Below, one piece after another: positions 9,665-17,294 of a DNA stretch of 23,699 nt. The position numbers and the translations under genes are program-made. Source of the DNA: an uncultured Clostridium sp. GTDB taxonomy: Bacteria; Bacillota; Clostridia; Clostridiales; Clostridiaceae. The DNA lies in assembly GCF_937920395.1 (NCBI RefSeq), contig NZ_CALEVF010000190.1, positions 1 to 23,699 of the forward strand, read 5' to 3'. How positions within the stretch are numbered: position 1 is the stretch's first letter; the number at the start of each line of letters is the position of its first letter. Below the pieces are notes generated by a model. It ran no database searches. It was not told where the DNA came from and saw only the letters and a program-made list of their open reading frames with translations.

Positions 9665-9923
9665 TTAATTCACCTCCAAAATGTTTTACTTTTAAGATCA
9701 TCGCTCTTTTAGTATACATTTATAAAGGTTAAACTATATTATGAACAGGTTAAGAATGTGTAAATTATAACTATTTGTTTATCATGTTTATACCATATCA
9801 TGACATACTTTATTAATATATATGATAATTTATTTATACTTTAAAGACCATATTCTTGTATATTGTCATTATTTATGATAAATTGTATGTATAATAATAA
9901 AAAAACCTTAAGGGAGTGATTTT
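9665..9923. promoter_or_regulatory. Divergent promoter region between the phosphonate operon and its likely regulator
   Basis: This is 259 bases of AT-rich, gene-free DNA. On the plus strand TATAAT at 9890-9895 is a good -10 for the regulator gene, with a perfect odd palindrome ATTTAT-G-ATAAAT (9871-9883) just upstream of it. On the minus strand TATAAT occupies 9769-9764, a candidate -10 for the phosphonate operon, without a good -35. Two AGGTTAA direct repeats (9726-9732 and 9747-9753) are spaced 21 bases apart, two helical turns. The 7-mer ATGATAA occurs at 9822-9828 and 9875-9881, and its complement at 9779-9785. These are operator candidates, unproven. Confidence 0.5.
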
Positions 9924-10688
9924 ATGTTACCAATTGAAAGGCAAAAAAAGTTCTTAGAATTACTTTCAACAAAAGATGTAGTTACCATCTCTGAATTCAT
10001 CAGTGAATTTAACATATCAATAGAAACAGTTAGGCGTGACCTATCTATTTTAGAGAAACAAAGTAAAATAGAAAAGGTATATGGAGGGGCAAAACTCAAG
10101 CTTGTAAGCTTTGGGGAGCCAACTATGGAAAATAGAATGATAAATAAATTATTTCAAAAACAATCGATTGGAAAAAAATGTAGTGAATTTATAAATGATG
10201 GGGATTGTATTTTTATTGACAGTGGTTCCACCACATACCAAATTTCTAAATACATAACAGATAAAAAGAACTTAACAATAATAACTAACTCAATTCCAGT
10301 TTTAAATGAATTAATAAATACCAAACATGATATTATAGTAATTGGTGGGAAGGTAAGACATAATGAAAGATCTATTGTAGCCTACGATTACATCTTTAAT
10401 TTTTCTCAACTTAACATTCAAAAAAGTTTTATTTGTGCAGGTGGAATTACATTAGAAAATGGAATCTCAGATTATAACATGCAAGAAGCAGTAATACGAA
10501 AGACTATCCTAGAAAGATCAAAAGAAACATTCGTAGCCGCTGACAGCAGCAAATTTGGTAGAGATGTTACAATTAATATTGCTCCAATTGACAAAGTTAA
10601 TTTTATTATTACTGATTCTAATTTAACTAAAAACATGGCTAGCAACTTTAATAAATACAAATCAAAAATAATTATAGCTGAAGAGTAA
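9924..10688 (+). CDS. DeoR/GlpR-family transcriptional regulator
   Basis: This 254-residue protein has the N-terminal winged helix-turn-helix of the DeoR family (about residues 3-57, including ISEFNISIETVRRDLSILE and the wing motif YGGA). A C-terminal sensor domain contains the phosphate-binding DSGSTT loop (99-104) and the AADSSKFG segment. Most family members sense phosphorylated sugars. Its position, divergent from the phosphonate operon, suggests that it controls that operon and itself, possibly sensing a phosphonate or phosphonoacetaldehyde; this is inference. AGGGAG lies 7 bases before ATG 9924. Its last codons form one arm of the terminator of the convergent his operon. A role in glycerol or sugar control is a less likely alternative. 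Confidence 0.85.
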   Translation: MLPIERQKKFLELLSTKDVVTISEFISEFNISIETVRRDLSILEKQSKIEKVYGGAKLKLVSFGEPTMENRMINKLFQKQSIGKKCSEFINDGDCIFIDSGSTTYQISKYITDKKNLTIITNSIPVLNELINTKHDIIVIGGKVRHNERSIVAYDYIFNFSQLNIQKSFICAGGITLENGISDYNMQEAVIRKTILERSKETFVAADSSKFGRDVTINIAPIDKVNFIITDSNLTKNMASNFNKYKSKIIIAEE

Positions 10689-10707
10689 ATTCTTCAGCTA
10701 TAATTAT
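10668..10707 (-). terminator. Terminator of the his operon, overlapping the end of the deoR-type gene
   Basis: Two perfectly complementary 17-base arms (10668-10684 and 10691-10707) enclose a 6-base loop containing the regulator's stop codon. Read on the minus strand, the stem is followed directly by TTTTTGATT, a standard intrinsic terminator for the his operon ending at 10775. On the plus strand a T-run occurs only 9 bases after the stem, so it may work less well for the regulator transcript. Confidence 0.85.
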
Positions 10708-10774
10708 ACAATAGTCTTTTTATAAATATTAAATTAAAGTGTTCAATCTTAGTGTATTAACTAAACAAAACCGC

Positions 10775-11110
10775 CTAGTGTATACTTTCAATATCTACTC
10801 TCTTTTGTTTTTTATTGCATATCTTTCCCCGTCTTTTTTCTAGTTCAGTTACAACAGCATCTATTTTTATACCCTTTGCCACCATAAGCACCAATGTGTG
10901 GTAAAATAAGTCTGATATTTCTCCAACAGTCTCCTTATCGTCATCATTCTTGCTGCTAATTATTACTTCTGCACTTTCTTCTCCTACTTTTTTTAATATT
11001 TTGTCTAGTCCTTCTTCAAATAAATAACTAGTATATGACCCCTCTATATGAATAGATTTTCTTTCCTCGATTATCTTATAAAGTTCTTTTACTACGTTAG
11101 TTTCACTCAT
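10775..11110 (-). CDS. hisE: Phosphoribosyl-ATP pyrophosphatase
   Basis: HisE hydrolyses phosphoribosyl-ATP to phosphoribosyl-AMP and pyrophosphate, the second step of histidine synthesis. The 111-residue, all-helical MazG-like protein has the metal-binding pattern [10 protein letters not shown] and the ExxD-type GEISDLFYH segment, which hold the acidic Mg-binding residues. It is separate from HisI, whereas in many bacteria the two are fused as HisIE. AAGGAG precedes the ATG by about 9 bases. It is the last gene of the his operon; the operon terminator begins about 70 bases beyond its stop. Confidence 0.95.
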   Translation of the reverse strand: MSETNVVKELYKIIEERKSIHIEGSYTSYLFEEGLDKILKKVGEESAEVIISSKNDDDKETVGEISDLFYHTLVLMVAKGIKIDAVVTELEKRRGKICNKKQKRVDIESIH

Positions 11111-11168
11111 TTTATGGTTCTCCTTTTATATTTATTTTAAGACCTTAATTGATATTGTTATTTTTTAG

Positions 11169-11510
11169 CTATACTTTTTGCTGCCAAATTTCCCTGTAAA
11201 AACAAGTTTTATTACCAGTATGACAAGCTGCTCCCACTTGCTCAACTTTAATAAGAATTGTATCTCCATCGCAATCAAACTTTACACTTTTTACATATTG
11301 AAAATGACCTGAAGTTTCTCCCTTGTTCCACAACTTATTTCTTGATCTGCTAAAAAACCAAGTAGTTCCACTTTCCATTGTTTTTTTAAAAGACTCCTCG
11401 TTCATATATGCAAGCATTAAAACATCTCCACTGCACTGCTCTTGAATAATTGCAGGTATTAACCCCTTATTAAATTGAATTTCATTTATACTATCCACAT
11501 TAACCACCAC
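11169..11510 (-). CDS. hisI: Phosphoribosyl-AMP cyclohydrolase
   Basis: HisI opens the adenine ring of phosphoribosyl-AMP, the third step of the pathway. The 113-residue protein has the metal-binding DCDGD motif (79-83) and the zinc cysteines C96 and C103 in [11 protein letters not shown], together with the [16 protein letters not shown] active-site stretch (54-69). No ATG is available in frame at the N-terminus. GTG at 11510 or 11507 is possible, as is GTG at 11498, which has GGTGG just upstream, so the exact start is uncertain by a few codons. It is followed by hisE after 58 bases and is preceded by a 65-base gap after hisF. Confidence 0.93.
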   Translation of the reverse strand: MVVNVDSINEIQFNKGLIPAIIQEQCSGDVLMLAYMNEESFKKTMESGTTWFFSRSRNKLWNKGETSGHFQYVKSVKFDCDGDTILIKVEQVGAACHTGNKTCFYREIWQQKV

Positions 11511-11575
11511 ATTTCTTTTTTAAAATTATATCATAAACACATAAACTTTAACTTGTTATAATTTACTTCATATAA

Positions 11576-12337
11576 TTAAATTCTAATTTCTAAATTTTTA
11601 TTTTTAAGATACTCTTTTACTTCTCTAATGGAAAGTTCTTTATAATGAAATATAGAAGCCGCTAGTGCAGCATCTGCACCACTTTTTTCAAAAACATCAT
11701 AAAAATCTTCTATTTTACCACATCCACCTGATGCTACTACAGGAATGTTTACAATATCTGTTATGGCATTTATAAACTCTATATCATACCCTTGTTTTGT
11801 TCCATCTGCATCCATACTTGTTAAAAGTATTTCACCTGCACCTAATTCTTCAACCTCTTTTGCCCATTTAAGCGCATCAAGTCCCGTATTTATTCTTCCA
11901 CCATTTATAACTACATGCCACCCAATATTGTTCTCATTTTTTTTTCCATCGATTGCAACCACAACGCATTGGCTTCCATATTTTGCTGCTGCCTGCGTTA
12001 TAAGTTTAGGATTACGAATTGCAGCAGAGTTTATAGATATTTTATCAGCTCCTGCTCTAAGTATTTCTTTAAAATCCTCTATACTTTTAATTCCACCTCC
12101 TACAGTGAGTGGAATAAATACTTTCTCAGCAGTCCTTTTTATAACATCAATCATTGTTTTTCTTCCCTCATGAGTGGCTGTTATATCTAAAAATACAAGT
12201 TCATCTGCGCCTTCGCTGTTGTAAAACTCAGCAATTTCAACAGGATCTCCTACGTCAGTTAAGTTAACAAAGTTTATCCCTTTCATTACCCTTCCATTAG
12301 TTACATCAAGGCAAGGTATGATTCTTTTAGTAAGCAT
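11576..12337 (-). CDS. hisF: Imidazole glycerol phosphate synthase, cyclase subunit
   Basis: HisF is the (beta/alpha)8-barrel subunit that uses ammonia from HisH to close the imidazole ring, giving imidazole glycerol phosphate and AICAR. The 253-residue protein carries the two catalytic aspartates D11 (in IIPCLDV) and D130 (in VVVAIDGKK), plus the phosphate-binding TVGGGI (78-83) and ASGGCG loops. GGGAGGG lies 8 bases before the ATG, inside the last codons of hisA, whose stop is only 3 bases away, so the two genes are probably translationally coupled. It resembles HisA because both come from an ancient duplication; the N-terminal PCLDV identifies it as HisF. Confidence 0.97.
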   Translation of the reverse strand: MLTKRIIPCLDVTNGRVMKGINFVNLTDVGDPVEIAEFYNSEGADELVFLDITATHEGRKTMIDVIKRTAEKVFIPLTVGGGIKSIEDFKEILRAGADKISINSAAIRNPKLITQAAAKYGSQCVVVAIDGKKNENNIGWHVVINGGRINTGLDALKWAKEVEELGAGEILLTSMDADGTKQGYDIEFINAITDIVNIPVVASGGCGKIEDFYDVFEKSGADAALAASIFHYKELSIREVKEYLKNKNLEIRI

Positions 12338-12340
12338 GTG

Positions 12341-13057
12341 CTAAGCCCTCCCTTCGAGTATTGCCTCTTCAAGCGATATATTTCTACTATACAGTGCTTT
12401 TCCAATAATTGCTCCATATATGTTCATTTTCTTAAGCTTTTTAATATCCTCAATACATTTCATGCCACCGGATGCAATAATATCACAAGAAACCTCATCA
12501 TTTATTTTTCCAGTTGCCTCAAAATTAGGTCCAGTCAAAGTCCCATCACGACTTATGTCAGTAAAGATTATAGTTTTTATACCTATATTCTCCATTTGTT
12601 TTGCAAAATCTATATATTCTACTTTACTACTCTTTTGCCAACCTTCTACGGCAACAAATCCATCTCTTGCATCTATTCCAATAGCAATTTTATCTCCAAA
12701 CTTTTTCACTGCTTCTTTTACAAGCGATGGATTGTTTAAAGCTGCAGTACCAAGTATAACTCTACTTAATCCCTTGCTAATTAGCATTTCTATTGTATCT
12801 ATATTTCTAATCCCACCGCCAAGTTGTATAGGAATCCTTAAATCTTTTATAATTTTATTTATACTATTTAAATTTTCAATAGATCCTTTTAACGCTCCAT
12901 CTAAATCTACCATATGTAAATATTCTGCTCCCTTATTCATAAAAGATAGAGCAGTTTGGAGTGGATCTTCCCCTACAACTTTTGCTGACACGAATTCACC
13001 CTGAAAAAGTCTAACACATTTGCCACCCTTTAAATCTATTGCTGGAAATACTTTCAT
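12341..13057 (-). CDS. hisA: ProFAR isomerase (phosphoribosylformimino-AICAR-P isomerase)
   Basis: HisA performs the Amadori rearrangement of ProFAR to PRFAR, the HisF-HisH substrate. The 238-residue beta/alpha barrel starts with [10 protein letters not shown] and contains the catalytic aspartates D8 and D129 (in GIDARDG) and the phosphate-binding LGGGIR loop (79-84). The start ATG shares one base with the hisH stop (TAATG), and GGAGG precedes it by 7 bases within hisH, so it is probably coupled to hisH translation. Length and motifs agree with the family throughout. Confidence 0.97.
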   Translation of the reverse strand: MKVFPAIDLKGGKCVRLFQGEFVSAKVVGEDPLQTALSFMNKGAEYLHMVDLDGALKGSIENLNSINKIIKDLRIPIQLGGGIRNIDTIEMLISKGLSRVILGTAALNNPSLVKEAVKKFGDKIAIGIDARDGFVAVEGWQKSSKVEYIDFAKQMENIGIKTIIFTDISRDGTLTGPNFEATGKINDEVSCDIIASGGMKCIEDIKKLKKMNIYGAIIGKALYSRNISLEEAILEGRA

Positions 13058-13659
13058 TACACTACCTCCGCGAAGTTTTTAAGTAATTTCATCCCAAAAT
13101 CTCCACTTTTCTCTGGATGAAACTGCATACCAAATATATTGCCCTTGCTTACAATTGCAGGTATCTTTTTCTCATACATACTGTATGCATTTATAATACC
13201 CTCCTCACAATTTACTGCATAATAAGAATGTACAAAATATACATAATGATTTTCTTCTATGCCTCTAAGTAATGGAGAGTTATTTTCAAAAAATAAACTA
13301 TTCCATCCCATGTGTGGAATTTTTATTGAACCTTCAAGTTTTATTATTTCTCCTTTTAATAACCCTAATCCCTGGCATTTTTTAACCTCACAACTTTCCT
13401 CAAAGAAAAGTTGCATACCAAGGCATATGCCAAGTATTGGTTTTCCTTCTTTAACAGCCTGTTTAATTACTTTATCAATTCCACTGTTTTTCATATTCTT
13501 CATTGCATCTGGAAAGGCACCTACTCCAGGAACAATAATGCTTCTGCACTTTGATATTTCCTCAGCATTTGATGATATAATTGACGATATATTCAATGAC
13601 TTAAGTGCATTTTGAACACTACTTAAATTTCCAACACCATAATCAACTATCGCTATCAT
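13057..13659 (-). CDS. hisH: Imidazole glycerol phosphate synthase, glutaminase subunit
   Basis: HisH hydrolyses glutamine and channels ammonia to HisF. The 200-residue class I glutamine amidotransferase has the complete triad: C79 in GICLGMQ, and H181 and E183 in QFHPEKSG. The oxyanion segment PGVGAF (44-49) is also present. AAGGAGG precedes the ATG, and it begins 11 bases after hisB ends. It sits in the usual B-H-A-F order. Confidence 0.97.
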   Translation of the reverse strand: MIAIVDYGVGNLSSVQNALKSLNISSIISSNAEEISKCRSIIVPGVGAFPDAMKNMKNSGIDKVIKQAVKEGKPILGICLGMQLFFEESCEVKKCQGLGLLKGEIIKLEGSIKIPHMGWNSLFFENNSPLLRGIEENHYVYFVHSYYAVNCEEGIINAYSMYEKKIPAIVSKGNIFGMQFHPEKSGDFGMKLLKNFAEVV

Positions 13660-13670
13660 AGTTTTCCTCC

Positions 13671-14261
13671 TTATAAAGATCCTTTTGTAGACATAACACC
13701 TTTTATTCTTTTATCATATGTTAGTGCTTCACTTAATGATTTTCCAAAAGCTTTGAATAAACCTTCTACCATATGATGGTTGTTTTTTCCATATATAATC
13801 CTTGCATGAAGAGTTATCCCACTATTCATAGCTAAAGCCCTAAAAAATTCTTCCACCATTTCTGTATCAAAATCTCCAATTTTTTCTACAGTAAAATCGG
13901 CATTGAACACCAGGTAAGGTCTACCACTTAAATCAAGTGAAACTGTAGCCAATGTTTCATCCATAGGTACAAAACTAGTTCCATACCGTTTTATACCCTC
14001 TTTGCCCTTTAGTGCCTCTTTAATTGCAAGTCCAAGTACTATCCCTACATCTTCAATAGTATGATGAGAATCTACAAATAAATCTCCCACAGCTTTAACA
14101 TATAAATCTAGAAGTCCATGTTTTGCAAAAAGGTTTAGCATATGGTCAAAGAAACCTATACCTGTATTGCCTTCAAAATTTCCAGACCCATCTAAATTTA
14201 TACGTACCTCAATATTAGTCTCATTACTTTTTCTTGATATTTTTGCTTCTCTTTGAATCAT
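13671..14261 (-). CDS. hisB: Imidazoleglycerol-phosphate dehydratase
   Basis: HisB dehydrates imidazole glycerol phosphate to imidazole acetol phosphate. The 196-residue protein is the monofunctional form; there is no N-terminal histidinol-phosphatase domain as in E. coli. Metal-binding histidines are visible in GFFDHML (H40), AKHGL (H48), DSHHTIEDVG (H66-H67) and NNHHMVEG (H162-H163), the typical duplicated pattern. AAAGGAG lies about 7 bases before the ATG. Because the phosphatase domain is missing and no other gene here supplies it, that step must be encoded elsewhere. Confidence 0.97.
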   Translation of the reverse strand: MIQREAKISRKSNETNIEVRINLDGSGNFEGNTGIGFFDHMLNLFAKHGLLDLYVKAVGDLFVDSHHTIEDVGIVLGLAIKEALKGKEGIKRYGTSFVPMDETLATVSLDLSGRPYLVFNADFTVEKIGDFDTEMVEEFFRALAMNSGITLHARIIYGKNNHHMVEGLFKAFGKSLSEALTYDKRIKGVMSTKGSL

Positions 14262-14312
14262 ATAGCTATCTCCTTTTGAAATGTCGATTGAATTTACATA
14301 TTGATCTATTTT

Positions 14313-15353
14313 CTATATAATATTTTTCAATAAACAGTTATTTTCTTCTCTGCTTCCTATTGTTATTCTCAAACAGTTTACTAATTTACCTGAAGTATAA
14401 CAACGCACATTTATACTTTGTTTTAAGAGCTTTTCTCTAAGTTCTAAAGCATTTGAGACCTCAACTAGTATAAAATTTGCTTTGGCTTTATAAAGCTTTA
14501 TTCCATTAATATTGCTCAATTTTTCCCATAAGTAAACTCTCTCTGCTAGTATGTTTTTAACATTGTTATATATTATTTCTGGCTTTTTTAATACAACACA
14601 TGCTATATCTTGAGTGATAGAATTCACATTGTAAGGTGGCTTTACTTTTTTTAGTTCGGACATTAGAACATTATTCGTAATCATAAATCCTAGTCTTATA
14701 GCCGCAAGGCCAATTTTCGAGCAAGTTCTTAGTACTATTAAATTATCATAAAAATCTATTTTATCTACAATAGTCTCGCCATAAAATTCAAAGTATGCCT
14801 CATCAATTACTACAATACGTTTGCATCCTTCTATTATTCTAATAATATCCTCTCTTTTAATAATGTTACCAGTAGGATTATCAGGATTAGATAAAAATAC
14901 GATTTTAACCTTTTCACTATTAGCCATGTTAATAAAACTTTCTACATCCAATTCCAATTCTGTTCCAAGTGAAAATTCAATTGGGATTCCACCAGCAACC
15001 TTAGTATATAATCCATACATTGAGAAATCAGGACTTTGCATTGCTACTTTATCACCAGGTCTTAAAAATGTATGAGCAATTATTTGAATACACTCATCTG
15101 AACCATTTCCAGCCATTACATTTATACTATTTACATTAGCATATTTAGCATAAAGCGCGCAAACCTCCAGGGCCTCTGGATCTGGATACCTATTATAAAT
15201 GGAATGTTCTATTACCTTGCCTATTTCTTTTCTAGTTTCAAAATCAATGTTATTAAAACTTTCATTGGCATTTAACCTTACTTTATAATCAGTTTTACCT
15301 GCACTATATGATTCAAAATCACATAAATCTTCTCTAAACAAATCTTCTACCAT
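14313..15353 (-). CDS. hisC: Histidinol-phosphate aminotransferase
   Basis: HisC transaminates imidazole acetol phosphate with glutamate to histidinol phosphate. The 346-residue PLP enzyme contains LNANES (27-32), SNPDNPTG (155-162), the cofactor residues D184 and Y187 in IDEAYFEF, and the Schiff-base lysine K213 in TCSKIGLAAIRLG. The start ATG shares one base with the hisD stop (TAATG), with GAGG closely upstream, so coupling is likely. It is somewhat shorter than the commonest HisC lengths but has no obvious gap. It is assigned as HisC rather than a general aromatic aminotransferase because it lies inside the his operon. Confidence 0.96.
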   Translation of the reverse strand: MVEDLFREDLCDFESYSAGKTDYKVRLNANESFNNIDFETRKEIGKVIEHSIYNRYPDPEALEVCALYAKYANVNSINVMAGNGSDECIQIIAHTFLRPGDKVAMQSPDFSMYGLYTKVAGGIPIEFSLGTELELDVESFINMANSEKVKIVFLSNPDNPTGNIIKREDIIRIIEGCKRIVVIDEAYFEFYGETIVDKIDFYDNLIVLRTCSKIGLAAIRLGFMITNNVLMSELKKVKPPYNVNSITQDIACVVLKKPEIIYNNVKNILAERVYLWEKLSNINGIKLYKAKANFILVEVSNALELREKLLKQSINVRCYTSGKLVNCLRITIGSREENNCLLKNII

Positions 15354-16645
15354 TATTTAAACCTCACTTTAATTGAATTTCCATGAGCTGTAAGCCCTTC
15401 AACATCTGATAATTTTATTACCTTATCTTTAACTTCGCATAGAGCTTGCTTAGTATAATATATATAACTTGATTTTTTAATAAAATCATCTACGGATAAG
15501 GGGGAAAAGAATCTTGCAGTTCCACTTGTTGGTAGAACATGATTAGGCCCGGCCATATAATCTCCTAGTGGTTCTGGTGCATATTCACCTAAAAATATGG
15601 AACCAGCATTTTTTATATCACATAAATAATTAAATGGATCACGAACCATTACTTCAAGATGTTCAGGTGCAATGTCATTAGCAAGTTCTATAGCTTCTTC
15701 TATATTTTGGGCTATTAAAATAACTCCATATTTCTCTAATGATTTCTTGATGATTTCATATCTGCTCATCTCTTTTATCTGTATTTCTAGCTCCTTAACT
15801 ACCTTATTTGCAAGGTCTCTTGAGGTAGTTATAAGCATTGCTGATGCAAGAACATCATGTTCCGCTTGCGACATTAAATCTGCTGCAATGAAATGCTGAT
15901 TTGCAAACTCATCTGCAATAATTAATATTTCACTTGGGCCTGCAATCATATCTATGGCAACAGATCCAAACACACTCTTTTTGGCCATAGCGACATAAAT
16001 GTTTCCTGGTCCTACTATTTTATCTACTTTAGAAATATTTTCTGTACCATATGCAAGTCCAGCAATCGCTTGTGCACCACCTATTTTGTAAATCTTATCA
16101 ACTCCAGCTATATCTGCTGCAACTAGAATATGAGGATTAACTGTTCCATCCTTAAGTGGTGGTGTTACCATCACTAAATTTTCAACGCCAGCAACCTTTG
16201 CTGGAATTGCATTCATAATAACAGATGATGGGTAAGATGCTGTGCCACCAGGTACATATATTCCTACACTTTCAAGTCCTCTTACAGTTTGGCCTAAAAT
16301 AGCACCTTTCTCTTTTGTCATCATCCAACCATTTCTCTTTTGTTTTTCGTGAAATTCAGTAACATTTGCTTTTGCAATTGTTATAGCATCTAAAAAATCT
16401 TGGTCAACCATTTTATACGCATTTTTAATTTCTGTATCTGTTACAACAAAATTTTCTAGTGTGATATTTTTACTATCAAATTTCTGAGTGTATTCAATTA
16501 TAGCGTCATCGCCTCTAGTTCTTACATCTGCTAAAATCTTATCTACTATAATATTTGCATCTTTTTGAACATCCTCTGTTCTTTTTTTTAAAAACTTCAT
16601 ATATTCTTTTCCATCAATACTATTTGCCTCTATAATTTTTATCAC
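15353..16645 (-). CDS. hisD: Histidinol dehydrogenase
   Basis: HisD performs the last two steps of the pathway, oxidising histidinol to histidine with NAD and zinc. The 430-residue protein has the expected length. It shows zinc ligands Q260 and H263 (SQAEHDVLASA), D362 and H-containing GPNHVLPTSG with H369, plus the catalytic pair E328-H329 in APEHLE. VPGGTASYPSSV (131-142) and IAGPSEI (234-240) are family hallmarks. The start is GTG at 16645, sharing one base with the hisG stop (TAGTG), with GAGG 10 bases upstream. Confidence 0.97.
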   Translation of the reverse strand: MIKIIEANSIDGKEYMKFLKKRTEDVQKDANIIVDKILADVRTRGDDAIIEYTQKFDSKNITLENFVVTDTEIKNAYKMVDQDFLDAITIAKANVTEFHEKQKRNGWMMTKEKGAILGQTVRGLESVGIYVPGGTASYPSSVIMNAIPAKVAGVENLVMVTPPLKDGTVNPHILVAADIAGVDKIYKIGGAQAIAGLAYGTENISKVDKIVGPGNIYVAMAKKSVFGSVAIDMIAGPSEILIIADEFANQHFIAADLMSQAEHDVLASAMLITTSRDLANKVVKELEIQIKEMSRYEIIKKSLEKYGVILIAQNIEEAIELANDIAPEHLEVMVRDPFNYLCDIKNAGSIFLGEYAPEPLGDYMAGPNHVLPTSGTARFFSPLSVDDFIKKSSYIYYTKQALCEVKDKVIKLSDVEGLTAHGNSIKVRFK

Positions 16646-17292
16646 TATATCATCGCCTCATTTTTATCTACATATTGTTGAACCTTAACTATTAAAGTAC
16701 CTATCTCATCCTTTTTCATCTTCATGCTAGCTCTATTGACTATCATTCTTGCACTAATATCACATATTTTTTCTATAATAATCAATCCGTTCTCCCTAAG
16801 AGTGTCACCTGTTTCAACCAAATCTACAATTGCATCAGATAACTCTAGTATTGGAGCAAGTTCAACTGAACCATCTAATTTAATAATTTCAACATCTTCA
16901 TTGTTTTTTTTAAAATATTCTTTTGCAACTGTTGGGTATTTAGTAGCTATTTTTTTACGATTATACCCATCATAACTTTTAAAACTTGGTAATGCTGCAA
17001 CTGCAAACATACATTTTCCAACCTTTAAATCTACTACTTCATAAAATTCTTTGTTTTGCTCCATCAAAGTATCTTTACCAACGATTCCAATATCTGCTGC
17101 GCCATGTTCTACATAGGTTAAAACATCTGTAGACTTGACTAAAACAAATTCTATATTATTTCTTACATCCTTAAGAATTAATTTTCTTCCCTTATTTTTA
17201 AGATCTGTACAATCTATTCCTATATCTTCAAACATAGAAATAGCATACTTTTCTAATCTTCCTTTTGTTAATGCTATGCGTATTGCTTTCAT
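16645..17292 (-). CDS. hisG: ATP phosphoribosyltransferase, short form
   Basis: HisG starts histidine synthesis by joining ATP and PRPP. At 215 residues it is the short form, with the catalytic domain only (KGRL near residue 10, GAADIGIVGKDTL in the middle, VELAPILELSDAIVDLVETG later) and no C-terminal histidine-sensing domain. Short HisG works as a complex with HisZ, encoded immediately upstream, and histidine inhibition passes through HisZ. It starts 2 bases after the hisZ stop, with GGGGG about 7 bases before the ATG. Confidence 0.97.
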   Translation of the reverse strand: MKAIRIALTKGRLEKYAISMFEDIGIDCTDLKNKGRKLILKDVRNNIEFVLVKSTDVLTYVEHGAADIGIVGKDTLMEQNKEFYEVVDLKVGKCMFAVAALPSFKSYDGYNRKKIATKYPTVAKEYFKKNNEDVEIIKLDGSVELAPILELSDAIVDLVETGDTLRENGLIIIEKICDISARMIVNRASMKMKKDEIGTLIVKVQQYVDKNEAMI

Positions 17293-17294
17293 AA

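Noticed and set aside
2971..10688. Functional link between the phosphonate operon and the glycerol genes, such as use of glycerol-linked phosphonolipids
   Set aside because: The two units are convergent with a shared terminator and separate control. Adjacency alone is too weak to claim a joint pathway.
11525..11533. Internal promoter before hisI (minus-strand TGATATAAT)
   Set aside because: It matches an extended -10, but it lies only 15 bases before the start, has no -35, and such words are frequent in AT-rich DNA.
11745..12173. Plus-strand open frame opposite hisF
   Set aside because: It lies fully antisense to a well-supported hisF gene, lacks a ribosome binding site, and its composition matches a shadow of minus-strand codons.
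12420..13004. Long plus-strand open frame opposite hisA
   Set aside because: It is antisense to hisA, whose motifs are complete. The frame is a by-product of codon use; no family resemblance was seen.
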